In this document: positions 1 through 12,176 of the stretch, piece by piece
Layout: the number at the start of each line of letters is the position of its first letter
Numbering within the stretch: position 1 is the first letter of the stretch
From: Gnetum montanum
Lineage: Eukaryota; Streptophyta; Gnetopsida; Gnetales; Gnetaceae
Length of the DNA: 62,000 nt
Direction: 5' to 3'
NCBI GenBank assembly: GCA_015680685.1
Contig: MNCI01030955.1
Span: 66,272-128,271 of the forward strand
Position numbers and translations under genes: made by a program
The notes under the pieces: model-generated
The model's input: only the letters and a program-made list of their open reading frames with translations
Told to the model about the DNA's origin: nothing
Database searches by the model: none

Positions 1-59
1 GCTCGTATTCGTATGGTTGAGTGTAGGGGTACCTCGCCACTCATCAGAATATTAAGCTA

Positions 60-480
60 TTAAGTTCACTAGCCATCCTAATAAATGCACTAGCTACTTT
101 GTTAGTCTTTCCAAGCCTATATTTTAATAGTGAAATCAAACTTAGTGGGCAACTCCATCCATCTATGTTATCGTAAGTTTAATTGTATCTAATTCATAAG
201 ATATTAGAGGAACTTATCATTAGTCCAAATAGTAACCTACTCTCCATATAGATAGTGCTACCAAATCTTCAATGCAAATATCATAGCACCAAACTCTATC
301 ATGCATGAGATATTTGGTTTCATGTGGCCTCAATTGATAAGATGCATAAGCCAGAACCTATCCATCCTACGTCAACATACAACCAAATCCATCCCATAAA
401 TCATTAGTACTAACATCATATGGGTGTTTTAGTATAGGAGATACTAAGACTATAGTGGTCACCAATCTATTATTCAACTC
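60..480 (-). pseudogene. RNase H domain remnant of element A
   Basis: On the minus strand the fragments YASYQLRPHETKY (about 300-350) and HPYDVSTNDLWDGFG (about 370-430) match the gypsy RNase H segment that normally reads YAS.QLR.HE.NY. A later fragment, GKTNKVASAF (about 80-115), matches the end of that domain, usually GKANVVADALSR. It would degrade the RNA strand of the RNA/DNA hybrid during reverse transcription. Several frames must be combined and stops are frequent, so the copy is non-functional. It follows RT directly, as expected for a chromovirus polyprotein. Confidence 0.7.
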
Positions 481-539
481 CTCAAATGTAGCTTAACAAG
501 CTAAACTCTAAAAAAAAGCTAGTCTCCTTTCTCAACAAT

Positions 540-1290
540 TGAGTTAAAGGTGATGCTATGTGAGAGAAATGTTTTATAAACCTATAGTAATAACCTAGTA
601 ATCCCAAGATCTCTACATTACTACTACTGATTGTGGTTTAGGCCAATCAAGGACAAATACAGTCTATGCAAAATACATTGAGATACCAGCTCTTGACACC
701 ACCTACCCTAAGAATTAAATCTCTAAATACCAAAATGAATATTTGGATGGTTGAACATATAGCTAGTACTTCCTCAAAGTTTATAATACCATTTGTAAGT
801 GCTCTACATGTAACTACTCATCAGAATAATACATTGAGATATCATTTATGAATATAAGAATAAAATAATCTAAAAATAACCATATCACATTATTCATGAG
901 GTTCATGAAAACTATTGGTGTATTCATCAACCCAAATGGAAGCCCCAGAAACTCATAGTAGACATATCAAGTTCTAACTACTATCTTTAACACATCTTTC
1001 TCATGAATACGCACTTGATGATACTTAGACTTGAGATCAATCTTCAAGAATACATGAGTTCCCTAAAGTTGATCAAACAAGTCATCAATGCACAACAACA
1101 GATATTTATTTTTTATAGTCACTTGGTTTAACTATTTGTAATCTATGCATAGCTGTAAACTCCCATCATTATTTTTAAAAAATAGTACTACTAAACTCTA
1201 TGGTGATACATTAGGCTAAATGAGGTCTTTTTCCACCAAATATTTTAGCTAGATCTTTAGCTTTGCTAACTCTATAGGAGACATCTTGTA
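540..1290 (-). pseudogene. Reverse transcriptase remnant of element A
   Basis: The minus strand encodes, with stops and frame changes, the standard gypsy RT blocks in order. These are SP.SLVVLFFKNNDGSLQLC (near 1150-1215), IDYKQLNQVTIKNKYLLL, IDDLFDQL, VFLKIDLKSKYHQVRI (about 1000-1050), YEFLGLPFGLMNTP (about 900-950) and the catalytic region LIFINDISMYYSDE (about 820-865). The catalytic Y/F-x-DD box reads FIND here, so one catalytic Asp codon is mutated. The wording of the blocks is typical of plant chromoviruses. The copy cannot be active. Confidence 0.85.
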
Positions 1291-1559
1291 TGAAGCCTTT
1301 GAAATAGCCTTTGTACCATGTTTAAGTTCAATTTCAAACTCAATATCTTGCCTCAATGGAAAACTTGGTAATTTTAACTAGGACATATTAAAAAACTCCT
1401 AAACCACAAGGATTTGATCTATCTTCATCATATCTAATTTATACATTGTGGCCATAAAGCATCTAGGTCCCTTTCAAAGCATCCTATGGTACATTTGAGA
1501 GGAGATCAAATCTAGGTGCATAAACCTTGAATGAGTTTGTACCTTAATTGAAGCATCAT

Positions 1560-1899
1560 CAACTGATTGTAATCATAGGAGCTTTTGTTGACAATCTAAA
1601 TTGGCATTAATCTATGATAGCCAATCCATCCTCAAAATTACATCGTATACCCCAAGATCCATGACATGGAAATCACTAAACCACTACATGCCTTTCAATT
1701 CTATTAGTATACATATATGCACTTGATCAACTTGAGTCTTATGATTGCTAGTAGAAGATACTAATAATCTAGGAGAAAGAAAATAACATGTAGCAGCTAC
1801 ATGATGTGTAAGACTAGGATCTACAAAAGACTGGATAGTATCTAGATCAACTAAAATCAATACATTAAAGCCCAAAATCATACCTCTTATTTTCATCAT
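1560..1899 (-). pseudogene. Aspartic protease remnant of element A
   Basis: An open stretch on the minus strand (1899 to 1684) contains VLILVDLDTIQSFVDPSL, which aligns with the chromoviral protease core of the form VLIDTGATHSFISPSL. The catalytic DTG is degraded to DLD. The protease would have cleaved the Gag-Pol polyprotein in the particle. It lies between the zinc knuckle (2124-2160) and RT, the normal place. A connecting segment down to about 1300 is noisy but includes a readable match to the pre-RT region (KMSPIELAKLK). Confidence 0.65.
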
Positions 1900-2109
1900 T
1901 GTGTTTGGCTACATGTTAATTTTTTGGTCCATTAGGACTTACATGCATTCCTTGGTTGTTTGGTCTAATCCTTCTGACTAAGTAATAGGTTTTCCACATT
2001 CACCTTGAACTAGTGGGTGATATCTTTTTTCTTTGCCTCATCCACTACTACCTGCCTACTTTAGGCACTCTCTATCTTAATGTATTGGCTATCCAAATAC
2101 AAAATAATT

Positions 2110-3050
2110 TTAGCAAACCCACTGTAGATGGCTAGGCTACCTGCATTTATAACAAACAATAGATTCATGATCAACTATAATAGTAGGGCCATGTGCTAGT
2201 GTTGGGTGCTTACCTCTATGTCCACAAGCCTACTTGGAGGGGCTAGATCTATCTCTAGATATTATTCCTCTCTTCTATCCTTGCTATCTCTCACTATGAG
2301 CTACATTATTCTGCTTGCGTCTCTCTAAATCCATAGAGACTACTCTAGCCTCATCATAGGATGTCAATCTGAGGGGTAATATGTAATCCTTTAAAGATGG
2401 CCTCAAACCTCTAACAAATCTATTTGCCAATGCCCAAGCATCTACATACATTTGTGATACATAGCTACTAAGCTCATAGAAATGAGCATCATACTCCACC
2501 ATAGATCAACTACATTAATATAATTTGTTGAACTCCTTCTTGACTTGAGCATATTTGGTAGATACATAACAAGCTCTAAAAGATTATGGAAAGTCATCCC
2601 TTACTACCTGTTGGCTAGTCCATTCCTTGGATTACTTCTCAGTAGTCCACCAATGCTAAGTAGTGCTAATCAACTGATATACTACCAATCAATTTTACTA
2701 AACTAACGAGTAGCCCATCAAATCAAAAGCCTTTTACAACTCATCCAATGACTTTGAAGCTACAGTAGGAACCTTAGTACCATTAAATCTAGAGGATCAT
2801 AACTTTCATAACTACTCTACTAGTTTCCTACTAATAAGCTGCTTGTTTGAATCTCCTAAGCCTCCACTACTACTACCACATTCCACTTTCTTGTTAGTAG
2901 GAATGGGAGCATCACTAGCTACAACATGCTACTATAAAATTTGTAATAGCTATTAAATAACATCTAGTTGTTTACTTGTAGGACCATGGCTAGATGCTTG
3001 AGGAGGCTACACCTACCTATCATTAGATCCTTTTGACTTATGGGCACCAC
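2110..3050 (-). pseudogene. Gag remnant with CCHC zinc knuckle (element A)
   Basis: Fragments on the minus strand follow the plant gypsy gag pattern: FNGTKVPTVASKSLDEL, then a WW box region, then the open segment 2502-2284 with VEYDAHFYELSSY and ANRFVRGLRPSLKDYI. About 120 bases further on, near 2124-2160, CYKCR, a stop, then PSHL marks a degraded CCHC zinc knuckle, which normally reads CYKCGKPGHL and binds RNA. Gag forms the virus-like particle. The upstream part has several stops and frameshifts. Confidence 0.75.
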
Positions 3051-3120
3051 TGTACATATCGATAACATGAAATCATAAATTAGTGAGTATCCTAAACATT
3101 ATACAACATCAGAGTGAACT

Positions 3121-3133
3121 AGCTTCGATACCA
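3121..3133 (-). other. Primer binding site of element A (initiator tRNA-Met type)
   Basis: The minus strand reads TGGTATCGAAGCT, nearly the TGGTATCAGAGC complement of the plant initiator tRNA-Met 3' end used by many gypsy elements. It sits 3 bases from the inferred LTR end and upstream of gag, as expected for priming of minus-strand DNA. Confidence 0.8.
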
Positions 3134-3136
3134 ATT

Positions 3137-4369
3137 AGTAACCCTACCCTACAATACCTAGCTATGATGAAGTGATGCCCAAAATCATTAGTAATAATAC
3201 AACAAAAACATGACAAACTAAGAAACTTGTAATGCATGAAAACACATTAAGAATAAATCACTATATATATATCTTGCATAATCAAACTATATAAAACTCC
3301 ATGCTAAACCAAATACCAAGAATATACATGAATTCATAAAACTACATGTCTCTACATAAATAAAAAAAATCTATACTACTTTCATAAAATACAAAAACAC
3401 ATAAATATCATCATATATATAAGAGTACAGTGAGGGTCATACAAAAATGAACAGTTCACAATACTATACATGGAAATATATATGAATCAATCCTCAAATA
3501 TTTTACTATTCTCTACTCTCTCTTAGTGCATACTTGCATTCTTATGGCTTTCACTTGTAACTAAACTAAACAAAGTCAATATAAAACTAAGTAAGAAGAT
3601 TTTACACTTCTACTAGATGATTAACAATTTTTGCATTGAAAGAGAGGAATGGGATGCAAGGTAACTTGCATCAACTCTTAGTCTTGCATCTTCTCTAGGA
3701 AACATATGTACATATGATATTAAAAATAATACCAGCATAATCATTACTAAATTGAATAGATAGCTATCACATAGTCATAGATATATTCATTATTAGACAT
3801 CATCAATAATAGATCTATGACACCGCACCACATACATCTCCACTACCATGCCGATGCCATCATACCCACTCCATACCGTCAAGCAACACATGGATGACAC
3901 AATCATAAATTAATCATAAGATATATTAGTAATGCTATGACTTATTAATCGATACCATCATATGCACCTTATCCATGTGATCATTAGCATATCCACACTT
4001 TGTGTAGCATGTGAAATTTTGACATGAGTAATCATAGATAGCCATTTCCAAAAGGTCCTTTATAAGTCTTTTATTTATCTAATTAGTTCTAGTCTCCATT
4101 AACCTATGAATCATAACCACTAGCTTTATGGAGGACTATTTATAGGAATGAACATAGCTATGCCATGTACCAGCTATAGGGACAAATATATTTATGCTCT
4201 CCCACTTTTAAGATGAGGTTTGAGACATGAGCCTCATTGATGCATCATAGTGAGGGTTAATCCATGACTACCTTTAGGATGCCTCATCACTAATCACTCT
4301 ATATCCTTATCCTAGCACCACCCACCAATGACTACTACAAGTGTCATTTCAAAGATAGGGTGTCACCCA
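3137..4369 (-). repeat. 5' LTR of element A
   Basis: Boundaries are inferred. On the minus strand the LTR begins TGGGTGACACCCTA at 4369 and ends TAGGGTAGGGTTACT at 3137, next to the primer site. The two ends are imperfect inverted copies, as in other chromovirus LTRs. The length is about 1.23 kb. Without the second LTR in the window the exact ends cannot be confirmed. Confidence 0.55.
4137..4144 (-). promoter_or_regulatory. TATA box in LTR of element A
   Basis: The minus strand reads CTATAAATAG about 230 bases inside the inferred LTR start. This is a standard position for the U3 promoter of a plant LTR. Inference from motif and place only. Confidence 0.5.
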
Positions 4370-4449
4370 CAAAATCAAACCTAAACCCCCAACACCTAAG
4401 TGAATGAAAAGGGCTAAAAAAAAAGAGGGGTGAGCATAGTCAAGGGTAC

Positions 4450-4568
4450 CTGATAATTGATGGTGCCCTGTGTTCCTCTACACATGATTGCAATAGGTGC
4501 TCCAAGAATCACTCTCCCTCATCCATGCTGGCTAGACCAAGGTGCTGGAATTCACATTGGTGCATCAT
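4450..4568 (-). pseudogene. First exon of the antisense gene, element B copy
   Basis: On the minus strand, 4730 to 4450 aligns with the promoter and first exon of the antisense gene in element C (20140-20383). Both share a TATA-like stretch (here GTATATACG, near 4665), GGTAAA.CTATCATT, AGAGCATA, and the start region ATG.TGCACCAA. The exon ends in ATCAG at 4450, followed by GTACCC, the same donor sequence as in C (GAG/GTACCG). The reading frame contains a stop. Intron 1 continues to the left and is interrupted by element A at about 4370. I do not recognise the protein. Confidence 0.6.
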
Positions 4569-4909
4569 CTTTGGCAAACTACGCTCTTGTTACAACCACG
4601 CTATGCTCTGAAATTTTGTTTTTGCCTTTTGACAATGATAGATTTACCAAGGGTAAAATGCACGTATATACCCCTAGGGACCACTTAAATTTTCACCTAC
4701 CCATTACTACACTTAACAATGCTGAGCATAGTTAGGGGTGAGCATAGCCATCAGAGTTAGAAAAACTTTTAGTTTTTCTAGCAATCTTTGCACTTAGAAA
4801 AATTTTAAATTTTTCTGGTCACCCGATGAGCACCCTAGCTAATTTTTCTTTCTTGACGCACCAAACCTCATTCCAATAATGCATTCTTCACATCCACTAT
4901 CCACTACAA

Positions 4910-4975
4910 TGTTAAACTAGTGTCTTGTGGTCTGCTAAGACCTTAAAATTGGCAACCCCATGGCTTGCTGAGGCC
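4910..4975 (+). repeat. Motif copies (CTTAAACTAG family), intron 3' edge, element B
   Basis: Two or three degenerate copies of the family motif are present, for example GTCTGCTAAGACCTTAAAAT and a following GCTGAGGCCTAAAACTA. They lie between the antisense promoter and the splice acceptor at 5113. The same placement is seen in C (19755-19905) and D (37235-37325). Confidence 0.65.
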
Positions 4976-5089
4976 TAAAACTAACCCATGCATCGCTTGC
5001 TTCTTAACCTCATTTGCACACTTAGGCAAACGTGTATTGTATTTTTTCTTTAACTACACATATTTCTCTTATTAAGATAGGTGTGACTT

Positions 5090-5114
5090 GACATCTTTCT
5101 AGTTGCTTTTGTAG
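5090..5114 (+). other. 3' splice site of the gag-pol intron, element B
   Basis: A pyrimidine-rich tract ending CTAGTTGCTTTTGTAG, then GATTATC, lies immediately upstream of the first pol coding sequence. C has TTTTGCAG then GATCGC at the homologous point, and D has the decayed TATGCAA then GATC. Conservation of place in three elements supports a real acceptor. Ogre elements are known to splice an intron between protease and RT. Confidence 0.65.
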
Positions 5115-8100
5115 GATTATCGTAGGATTCACAACATGACTACGTATAAGCATCTTCATTTGTCACTAGTCCTCATTGGGCCACATGGTGATCTTATGTA
5201 ATGTATCAATCCATAGTGCCTAGACCTTGAGCCTGTATCCTACAATGAATATATAACCTATAGAGGCATCGTTAGACTAGCCAAACCATTTGTTTAGGGC
5301 TCTAGATCTAGAGGTAAGTGACACCATCGAGGATCCCCTTGTTGAAGTCCCCATAGCAACATCTAGTGTCAAGGCAAGAACATTGAAAATTAGTTCTTTG
5401 TTAGAGCCTCAACATGCCCAAAACATTGCAAGAGTTATTAACAAAAATATCAAGGAATTTACATGGTCTTACGAAGGCATGTTAAGCCTTGATCCTTGCA
5501 TAGTGTAGCATAACATAATCCTTGACCTTGGCATGAAACCAATTAAGAAGAAATCCTATAAGATTAGGCCTAAGGTGGCATTGGCATTCCATGATGAAAT
5601 CACCAAGCTCTATAGATCTGGTTTCATCCGGGCCATTAACTACGCTAACTGAGTCTCCAACATCGTTGTTGTTCCTAAGAAAAATAGAAGTATATGCATT
5701 TGCATAGAGTTTTATGACCTCAACAAAGTAACCATTAAAGATGACTTCCTATTGCCTAGTATTGATCAATTGGTCAATACCGTAGGTAGTCATGCCTTGT
5801 TGTCCTTCATGGATGGGTTCTCGGGGTATAACCCAATTTGGATCAACCCAGGGCACTAGCTCAGTACTACCTTCATGACCTGTTAGGGTACCTTTTGATA
5901 CACCATGTTGTCCTTCAGACTCAAGAATGTAGAAGCAACCTATTAATGAGCCATAATGTACATCTTTAGTTTGCTCAATGATTATGTTGATGATATAGCA
6001 ATTAAGTCTAAAGCATCACACAATCACATAGATGACTTAGACCTTGTGCTCAAACGCTACCCAAAGCATGAACCTAGGCTAAATCCTAAGAAATGTGTCT
6101 TCAGTGTTAAGATAGGCCACATGTTAGGATTTTTAGTATTAGAAGTAGTCATAGACGTAGACCTCAAAAAGGTTAAGGCCATTATCAACTTAGCACCACT
6201 GGCCAACCTTAAGGAGCTGTGAGGGTTATAAGGTAGATTACAATTCATATGATGGTTTATCGCATGGTTGAATAATAATTTGAAGCCAATGTGATATTTG
6301 CTCATAAAGGGAATCCACTTTGAGTGGACAACTCAATGCCAAGAGGCAACCTCAAATAGGAGTTAGCTCAACCTCCGATGGTCTACCCTTTGTAAGGAGA
6401 TAAACCATTCTACATCTACCTTGCTACCTCAAATGTGTCCATCACTTCTCTACTTTGCCAAAAGTGGGATGATGGTACTAAGATCCTTGTGCACTACCTA
6501 AGCCATGCATTAGTGGCCTACAAAGCAAAATACAATGATGTGGAGAAAACTTGCCTCACCTTAGTCTTCACACTTACGAAGTAGAGGCATTATCTTTTCC
6601 ACAGTCAAGTAAACATCATCTGCAAGAGCAATGTACTCTAAGCCATTACAATGAACATTTACAAGAGTAGTTACATTTCACATTAGAAAGTAATAACTAT
6701 AAAGTTTTACCTACATTACATTGCATAAGAATCAACAAAAGGTCAAGCAATAGCCACACAACTCACAGTTTCTCTAATCAACAACCAAGCAATGATAGAT
6801 TTGAAATTTTTGGATGAGCATGTCACTAGCTTAAGATAAGTACTTGATAACTTCGAGGTACTTTTACACTTTGATGACACTCCAACCTCCCAAGGGTTAG
6901 TGCTGCTGCCAATCATGTTCCCCTCTATGGAGATCTAGCCCTTCATGTATCGTTTTGCATTTCCATGTACTAACAACATAGTAGAGTACAAAGGTCTCCT
7001 CCAAGGCATCTTAGCAGCTCATAACCTAGAAATACAAAACCTAGTGGTTTGAGGAGACCCACAACTAGTTGTCAACCAGGTGTATGCTTGCAAAGTCCAA
7101 CACTTGAAGCCTTATTGTGAGTTGGCAAAGCACCTACTCAAGTAATTTACAATTGCCAATGTCTAGAATATCCTGTATAATGAAAACTCTATTGATGATG
7201 CATTAGCTATGTTAGCCTTAAGAATTGCACTTGAAATGTTTCACACATTGCCCATTGTGGTGGTAGTTTGCACTATACCTATCACACAAGTAACTAACAT
7301 TGCATCCGTCACCAAAGTAAGCACAACCCACATAGTAGAGTGGTACAACAACATCAAGTCATGCCTTCTATAGGGTGAACCTCTGTAGCATTTAACCACC
7401 TCTCAAAAAGATGTAGTGTGAAAGGAATCATGGTAGTACATCATCATAGGTAAAAACACACTATGTTGTCAATCCAATGATGGAATACTATTAACATGTG
7501 TTAGTGATAGCAAAGCATAGAAAATCATTGAACAAGTCCATGAGGGACTCTATGGAGGCCACATAGCACCTAGGAAAATGGCAAAAAGATTCAAACACTT
7601 AGGCTACTATTGGTCTTACATGGAGTGCAATTGCATCTCCAAGGTCAATACGTGTGATACATGTCAACGACATGATAACCTCATGAACATTCCACCTACT
7701 AAGTTGCATAGAATGTAGATCATGTGGTTGTTCCAAGATTGGGGTTTGGACATCATAGGATTAATAATGCTTTTTTCCTTTGTAGGGCATAGCTTCATCA
7801 TAACTGCCACTAAGTTTTTTACAAAGTGGGTGGAGGCTATTCCCCTTAGGAGGACAACATCATAGTAGGTTTGCAAATTCATACTTGACAACATAGTGTT
7901 CCATTTTAGTCTACCCATGACTATAGTCACAAACAATGGGCCACAGTTTAGTAGAGTTGACACTATGGCTTTTTGTGAATGCTTTGAAATTAAGCATTCC
8001 TTTTCATTGCCCTACTATTGATAGGAAAATGCCTAGGCAAAGGCCACAAACAAATTCATCATCAATCTGCTAAGGAAGATGCTTCATAGTAGCAAATAGC

Positions 8101-8581
8101 AATGGCATGAGCAACTGACCTACGCACTTTGGGCCTACCACACGACATGGAGAACTATAATAGGCAAGATGCCATATAGCTTAGTTTACGGGTTTTAAGC
8201 CATCTTACCTCTTAAATTGCAAATCCCATTGCTCCATGTAATACTCTCAAGCTTTATCAATGAGGCTCAAAACAATGAGTTGAGGACCATCGACCTTGAC
8301 TCAAATGAGAAGGAGCACATGCAAACACTTGGTCAAATCAAGTGATACCAACAAACGCAATGGCAAAGCATTGTCACAATCAGCATTAGCACCCAATCAA
8401 GAAGGGGAACCTAGTCCTCAAGGCCATTTGTAAACCCATAGATAAATTCTCAGCCAACTAGGAAGGGCCTTTCTTGGTTGTCAAGGCATATGGCAACAGA
8501 GCATTCAAGCTTACTAACTGTGACAATAATGAATTTTCCAATCTAGTAAACCACTTGTACTTGAAGTTGTACTATGCCTAG
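5115..8581 (+). pseudogene. Pol exon of element B: RT, RNase H, archaeal-type RNase H, integrase
   Basis: The sequence reads through, with many stops and a few frameshifts, the whole downstream pol. RT is about 5500-6230: SNIVVVPKKN, DLNKVTIKDDF, the catalytic YVDD intact at 5983-5994, then RLNPKKCVF. Retroviral RNase H is about 6250-6650 and weak. A second RNase H is about 6880-7330 (TNNIVEYKGLL, GDPQLVVNQV, NENSIDDALA). Integrase is about 7500-8170: the zinc finger HEGLYGGHIAP, then CDTCQRHD, then core WGLDIIG. The second core Asp is Asn (NNGPQF) and the Glu is Lys, so the integrase is dead. A GPY/F-like tail ends with LYLKLYYA and a stop at 8579-8581. It starts at the splice acceptor, not at a strong ATG. 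The first residues align with MATHDDLH of element C. Confidence 0.85.
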
Positions 8582-8589
8582 CATGCAAT

Positions 8590-9175
8590 GCCACATCAAT
8601 GACAAAGCAAGGTAAGCAAGAGTCTACTATAACTATAAATTAGCACAACACATCTACTATGACACTAAATTGACATAGATCATCCTTGGGTCATGATGCT
8701 AAAACTAGCACTCACAACATAGTTCGCTATGACTATAAACTAGCACAAATAGTTTGCTATGACTATAAGCTAGCACAACATGTTTGCTATGACTATAAAT
8801 TGGCATAGATCATCCTTGGACCATGACACTAAAAATAGCACCCATAGCATGGTCCGATACGACTATAAACTAGCACAACATGTCTACCATGATGCTAAAT
8901 TGGCATAAATCATCCTTGGGCCATGATGCTAAAAATGGCATCCATAGCATAGTTCACTATGACTATAAACTAGCACAACTCATGCTTGCATCATGACGTT
9001 AAATTGGAACAACATTCACCATCTTCTACGATTTTAAACTAGTAGCTTGCTAGGACTATAAACTAGCATATCATGGTATGCCAAGACCTTAAACTAGGTT
9101 CATAGTTTGCTAGGACCCTAAACTAGCACACCATGTAGTATACTAGGAACTTAAACTAGGTTTGCAATTTAGCAC
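8590..9175 (+). repeat. Degenerate motif array after integrase, element B
   Basis: More than ten imperfect copies of GCTATGACTATAAACTAGCA, with a longer-range unit including CATCCTTGG and the words ATGAC.CTAAA. The spacing varies between about 25 and 60 bases. The array begins within ten bases of the pol stop. Corresponding arrays follow pol in C (15656-16140) and, shortened, in D (33415-33500). Tat-type elements are known for hypervariable tandem repeats in this 3' UTR position. Confidence 0.75.
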
Positions 9176-10787
9176 ACATAGTTCAACACACAAATTTCTA
9201 TGAACAAGTGTATGGAAATACTTCCAATCCTCTATCTTCTAGCCACAGCTCATGGGTAGGGTAGGGTGGGGTATTGTAGTTCCAGAATGGAGTTCATGTT
9301 GTTAAGAAAGAAGCCTCTGGAACATTTGCAATGTCACCACCCTTGGCATTTTGCTGAGTTTTTGGAGCTCTTGCCACCATCACTAGTAGTACCATCCTTA
9401 GGCCGCACCAATAGCATTACCAGCCTTGGGCATTTCATTATTGGTTGGAAATCTTACCATCAGTACCACCCACTAAAGTACCACTAGTACTATGGCCTAG
9501 CTATCTTACTACCATCCTCCAGCCCTCACCATTGCTTGGGCTTGGAAGTGCATTCAGCATCCTGGCTCTTTGCCATTTTGCTAGATTTCCAAGCTCTTGT
9601 CCTTGGTGTGGAGTCTAGAGCACTTACATCACCATCACCCTTAGTCACTTAGCTAGCATCCTTGGGGTGCTCACTTCTATTGTGGTAGCATCAACTTTTG
9701 CAGCTCTCTTGCTTCGGCACCTACACTAGTTTTCCTGCATTGGCACTGCAAGCTCTTGTAATTGGTCTAGCACTAGTGGCACTTGCAGCATCCTCACAAC
9801 TAGCATTTTACTCTTATCTCATGTTGTATGATTGTTTTTCTTGTCTTCTTTGTGTTGTATTTGTAGGATGAAGCCCCAAAGGTGGTCATGTAGAAACACA
9901 TCTCATTGTAGTGGCAAGACACCACATTGCTTTGATGTGCATGATTGGGTTAGCTGAATTGCCAAAGAGTACATATCCCTATTACCATACTTTAACCTAC
10001 TCATATTTACCCCCTTTTACATTGCATTTCCTTACTTGTCTTTGCATCACCGAGTTTGCAACCATTTCAATGCACATGACACCTTCTTTGTGTCAATTGT
10101 AGAACCCATAATAGATGTAACACAACTCATCCTATGGGGAGCATCTATGGGCTGGTCAAAGCCCAAGGGGATGTAATGAACTCATCCTGGTGAGGAAACA
10201 CGTATCCTACAAACATGACATGATTGCATTAAGGCAAAGCCCATTAGGTGGCATGCAGTCCACTTGATGAAAAGCATCCTACAGCTAGCATCTCGCTATG
10301 TGTAGAATCCAAAGTAGATTTTCTTTGCAATTAAAAAAATGCAAAGCAAAGGAAACAGGGCAAAATAAGCTCCCAAGAAAAAATTAGCAAAGCTACAATT
10401 TTGCAACTAATCCAACCTTAAAATCACATCGACCTTCTCATAAGCACTCTAAAGAGAGGTTACAACTTTAGGGGCAAGCCATCATGGTGCCATTGGCATT
10501 AACTCCCTCACAAGCACTCCAATGAGGGATCATCATTTGGTGACAAACCATCCTGGTGCCACACTTTGCAGCTGCACACACAATTTACATCTCACTCCCT
10601 TGCTATCCCTTAGTCTATTTACTTAACATGTCCCCTATCATCCTTTACTTCAAAAATACCATTTCCCTTAGCACTCTTAAGCATGGTTAAGTGACATCCA
10701 ATTAGGCATTGACAAGTGATGTTGATGTTAGGCCTATTGTGCTATTTTATGTTCTTTGTTGACGTCTCTCAGGCCACTCCTCCAGAC
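9176..10787 (+). other. 3' UTR of element B
   Basis: No coding domain is seen. The first part (about 9230-9310, with GGTAGGGTAGGGTGGGGTAT and CCAGAATGGAGTTCATGTT) aligns to the 3' UTR of element C read on its sense strand (about 15640 to 15520), which shows common descent. Later parts contain purine-rich stretches near 10325-10400 and repeated phrases such as CTCACAAGCACTCCAATGAG at about 10440 and 10510. Short open frames here are not conserved with C. Confidence 0.55.
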
Positions 10788-10806
10788 ATCAACAAAGAAG
10801 GGCAAA
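10788..10806 (+). other. Polypurine tract, element B
   Basis: CAACAAAGAAGGGCAAA directly abuts the LTR start TGAAACACC at 10807. C (ACAAAGAGGGAC, minus strand 14232-14214) and D (minus, 33305-33287) have the same tract. It would prime plus-strand DNA synthesis. Confidence 0.75.
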
Positions 10807-11790
10807 TGAAACACCACCAAATTTGGAGCTCTCGGGTCTCAATTGAAAATTTTGCTAAGTGTCAAAACTTAGCAGATTTTGTCTAAGTGTTGAGGCTATG
10901 CTCCCACTACTAGGACTACACTCCAGATCATAGTCAGCATGGTTGACACTAATAGTCTAGATTTGCAAAATTTCTCTAAGTGTCAACAATAGCTACAAAT
11001 TTTTCTAATTCTTTTAGCTACACTCACCCTGCTGGGGCTATGCTCTAGAGCGTAGCTAGCATATTCAGCCTTGGAATGACTAGTTTTGCAAATTTTTCCT
11101 AAGTGTCAAGATAGAGGCTAGAGGTTGCTAAGCATGTCTAGGGTGCACGAAATAGTTTGGTAGATTTTCTAACTTTTAGTGCTACACTCTCTGCTATTCT
11201 CTAGAGTGTAACTAGTATAGCCTACATGCAGACATCAATTTTACAAGATTTTTCTAAGTGTTTGGGTTATGCTCTTCCTATTGGGACTATGCTCCCAAGT
11301 GTAGTTAGCATAGCCAGTGCTAAAATTTACTTTGTTGCAAGATTGGCCTAATTCCTTAGGCTATACTCTAGAGCATAGCCATGCAAAACTTCCTTCAAAA
11401 GCTTCAAGAACTCAACATTGACTGACATCTCAGCTCCAACATTCCTTCGGTAAGTAAGATTAGCAATTTTCATTTCATTTGCACCCCCCCTCCATTTTCC
11501 CCCAAACTGTACCTATTCTTGACACCACTCAAAAAAGTGGCAGCATAGTCCTAGAGTGTAATCTCCAAAACTATACTATTTTGCATTGTTTTTAGGTACC
11601 TTGTGGTCTATTTGAAACTCCTACATGTAGTCTTGGTAGTGTGGTCATAGTTTGGCAATTTCATAGGGTTCATTAGAGCACACTAGTAGAACACCACTTG
11701 CTTTAGTGGAAGTGTAGCTAGGGTTAGCGTAGTCCCAACTACCCCTCTACCATGTGGCACTTGATGTGTGATTCACGCTAATCCTAACCC

Positions 11791-11798
11791 TATAAGTA
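11791..11798 (+). promoter_or_regulatory. TATA box in 3' LTR of element B
   Basis: CCCTATAAGTACCCTA is shared, in the same LTR-relative context, with the LTRs of element C (minus strand, 29309-29301: CTCTATAAGTACCCTA). The conservation between separate elements supports a true core promoter. Confidence 0.65.
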
Positions 11799-12176
11799 CC
11801 CTATGCCTCATGTTTTAGGGGTTGGAAATTTCACTTAGTAGTTGGCATTTTGACATTCCAATTGGTATTTTCAAATACTTGACTAGTAAAGCATCCTTAC
11901 ACTCAAGCACACTTAGCACCTTAGCGAACTTCAGGACCTTAATGGACATTGTTGGATGTTGCCTAGTACATTGCACACCACTAAAACCTGGAGGACACTA
12001 TGGCAACCAACTTGGCAAGCTTAGACTCCATGGTGGATGTTAGTATTCATAGCCAAACACATTGAGACTATGATTACGTTGCCTACTATACCTGTTTGTA
12101 CACCATGTACCTCCTCACCTCTTCTATACAGTTGACTATGCTCCCCTATTTGGGCAGTGTCGTCTTCCCTTTAGCT

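Larger units (their letters stand above)
1..4369 (-). mobile_element. Element A: Ty3/gypsy chromovirus-type LTR retrotransposon, 3' half outside window
   Basis: Read on the minus strand, the order is LTR (4369 to 3137), primer site (3133 to 3121), gag with zinc knuckle, protease, RT, RNase H. The integrase and the other LTR would lie left of base 1. This protease-RT-RNase H order and the RT motifs fit chromoviruses (Del/Tekay-like), not the Tat-type elements that fill the rest of the window. All domains carry stops and frameshifts, so the copy is dead. Its right border falls inside intron 1 of the antisense gene of element B: B sequence resumes just after 4369. A is therefore younger than B. 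The flanking five bases CAAAA (4370-4374) are the candidate target duplication, and the partner is outside the window. Confidence 0.75.

Noticed and set aside
4457-4735. 92-codon plus-strand open frame with ATG
   Set aside because: It overlaps, on the other strand, the promoter and first exon of the B antisense gene, which is supported by alignment to C. No similarity to any family and no copy is open elsewhere.
8590-9175. CRISPR-like repeat array
   Set aside because: Units are degenerate with variable spacing and sit in a retroelement 3' UTR of a plant genome.
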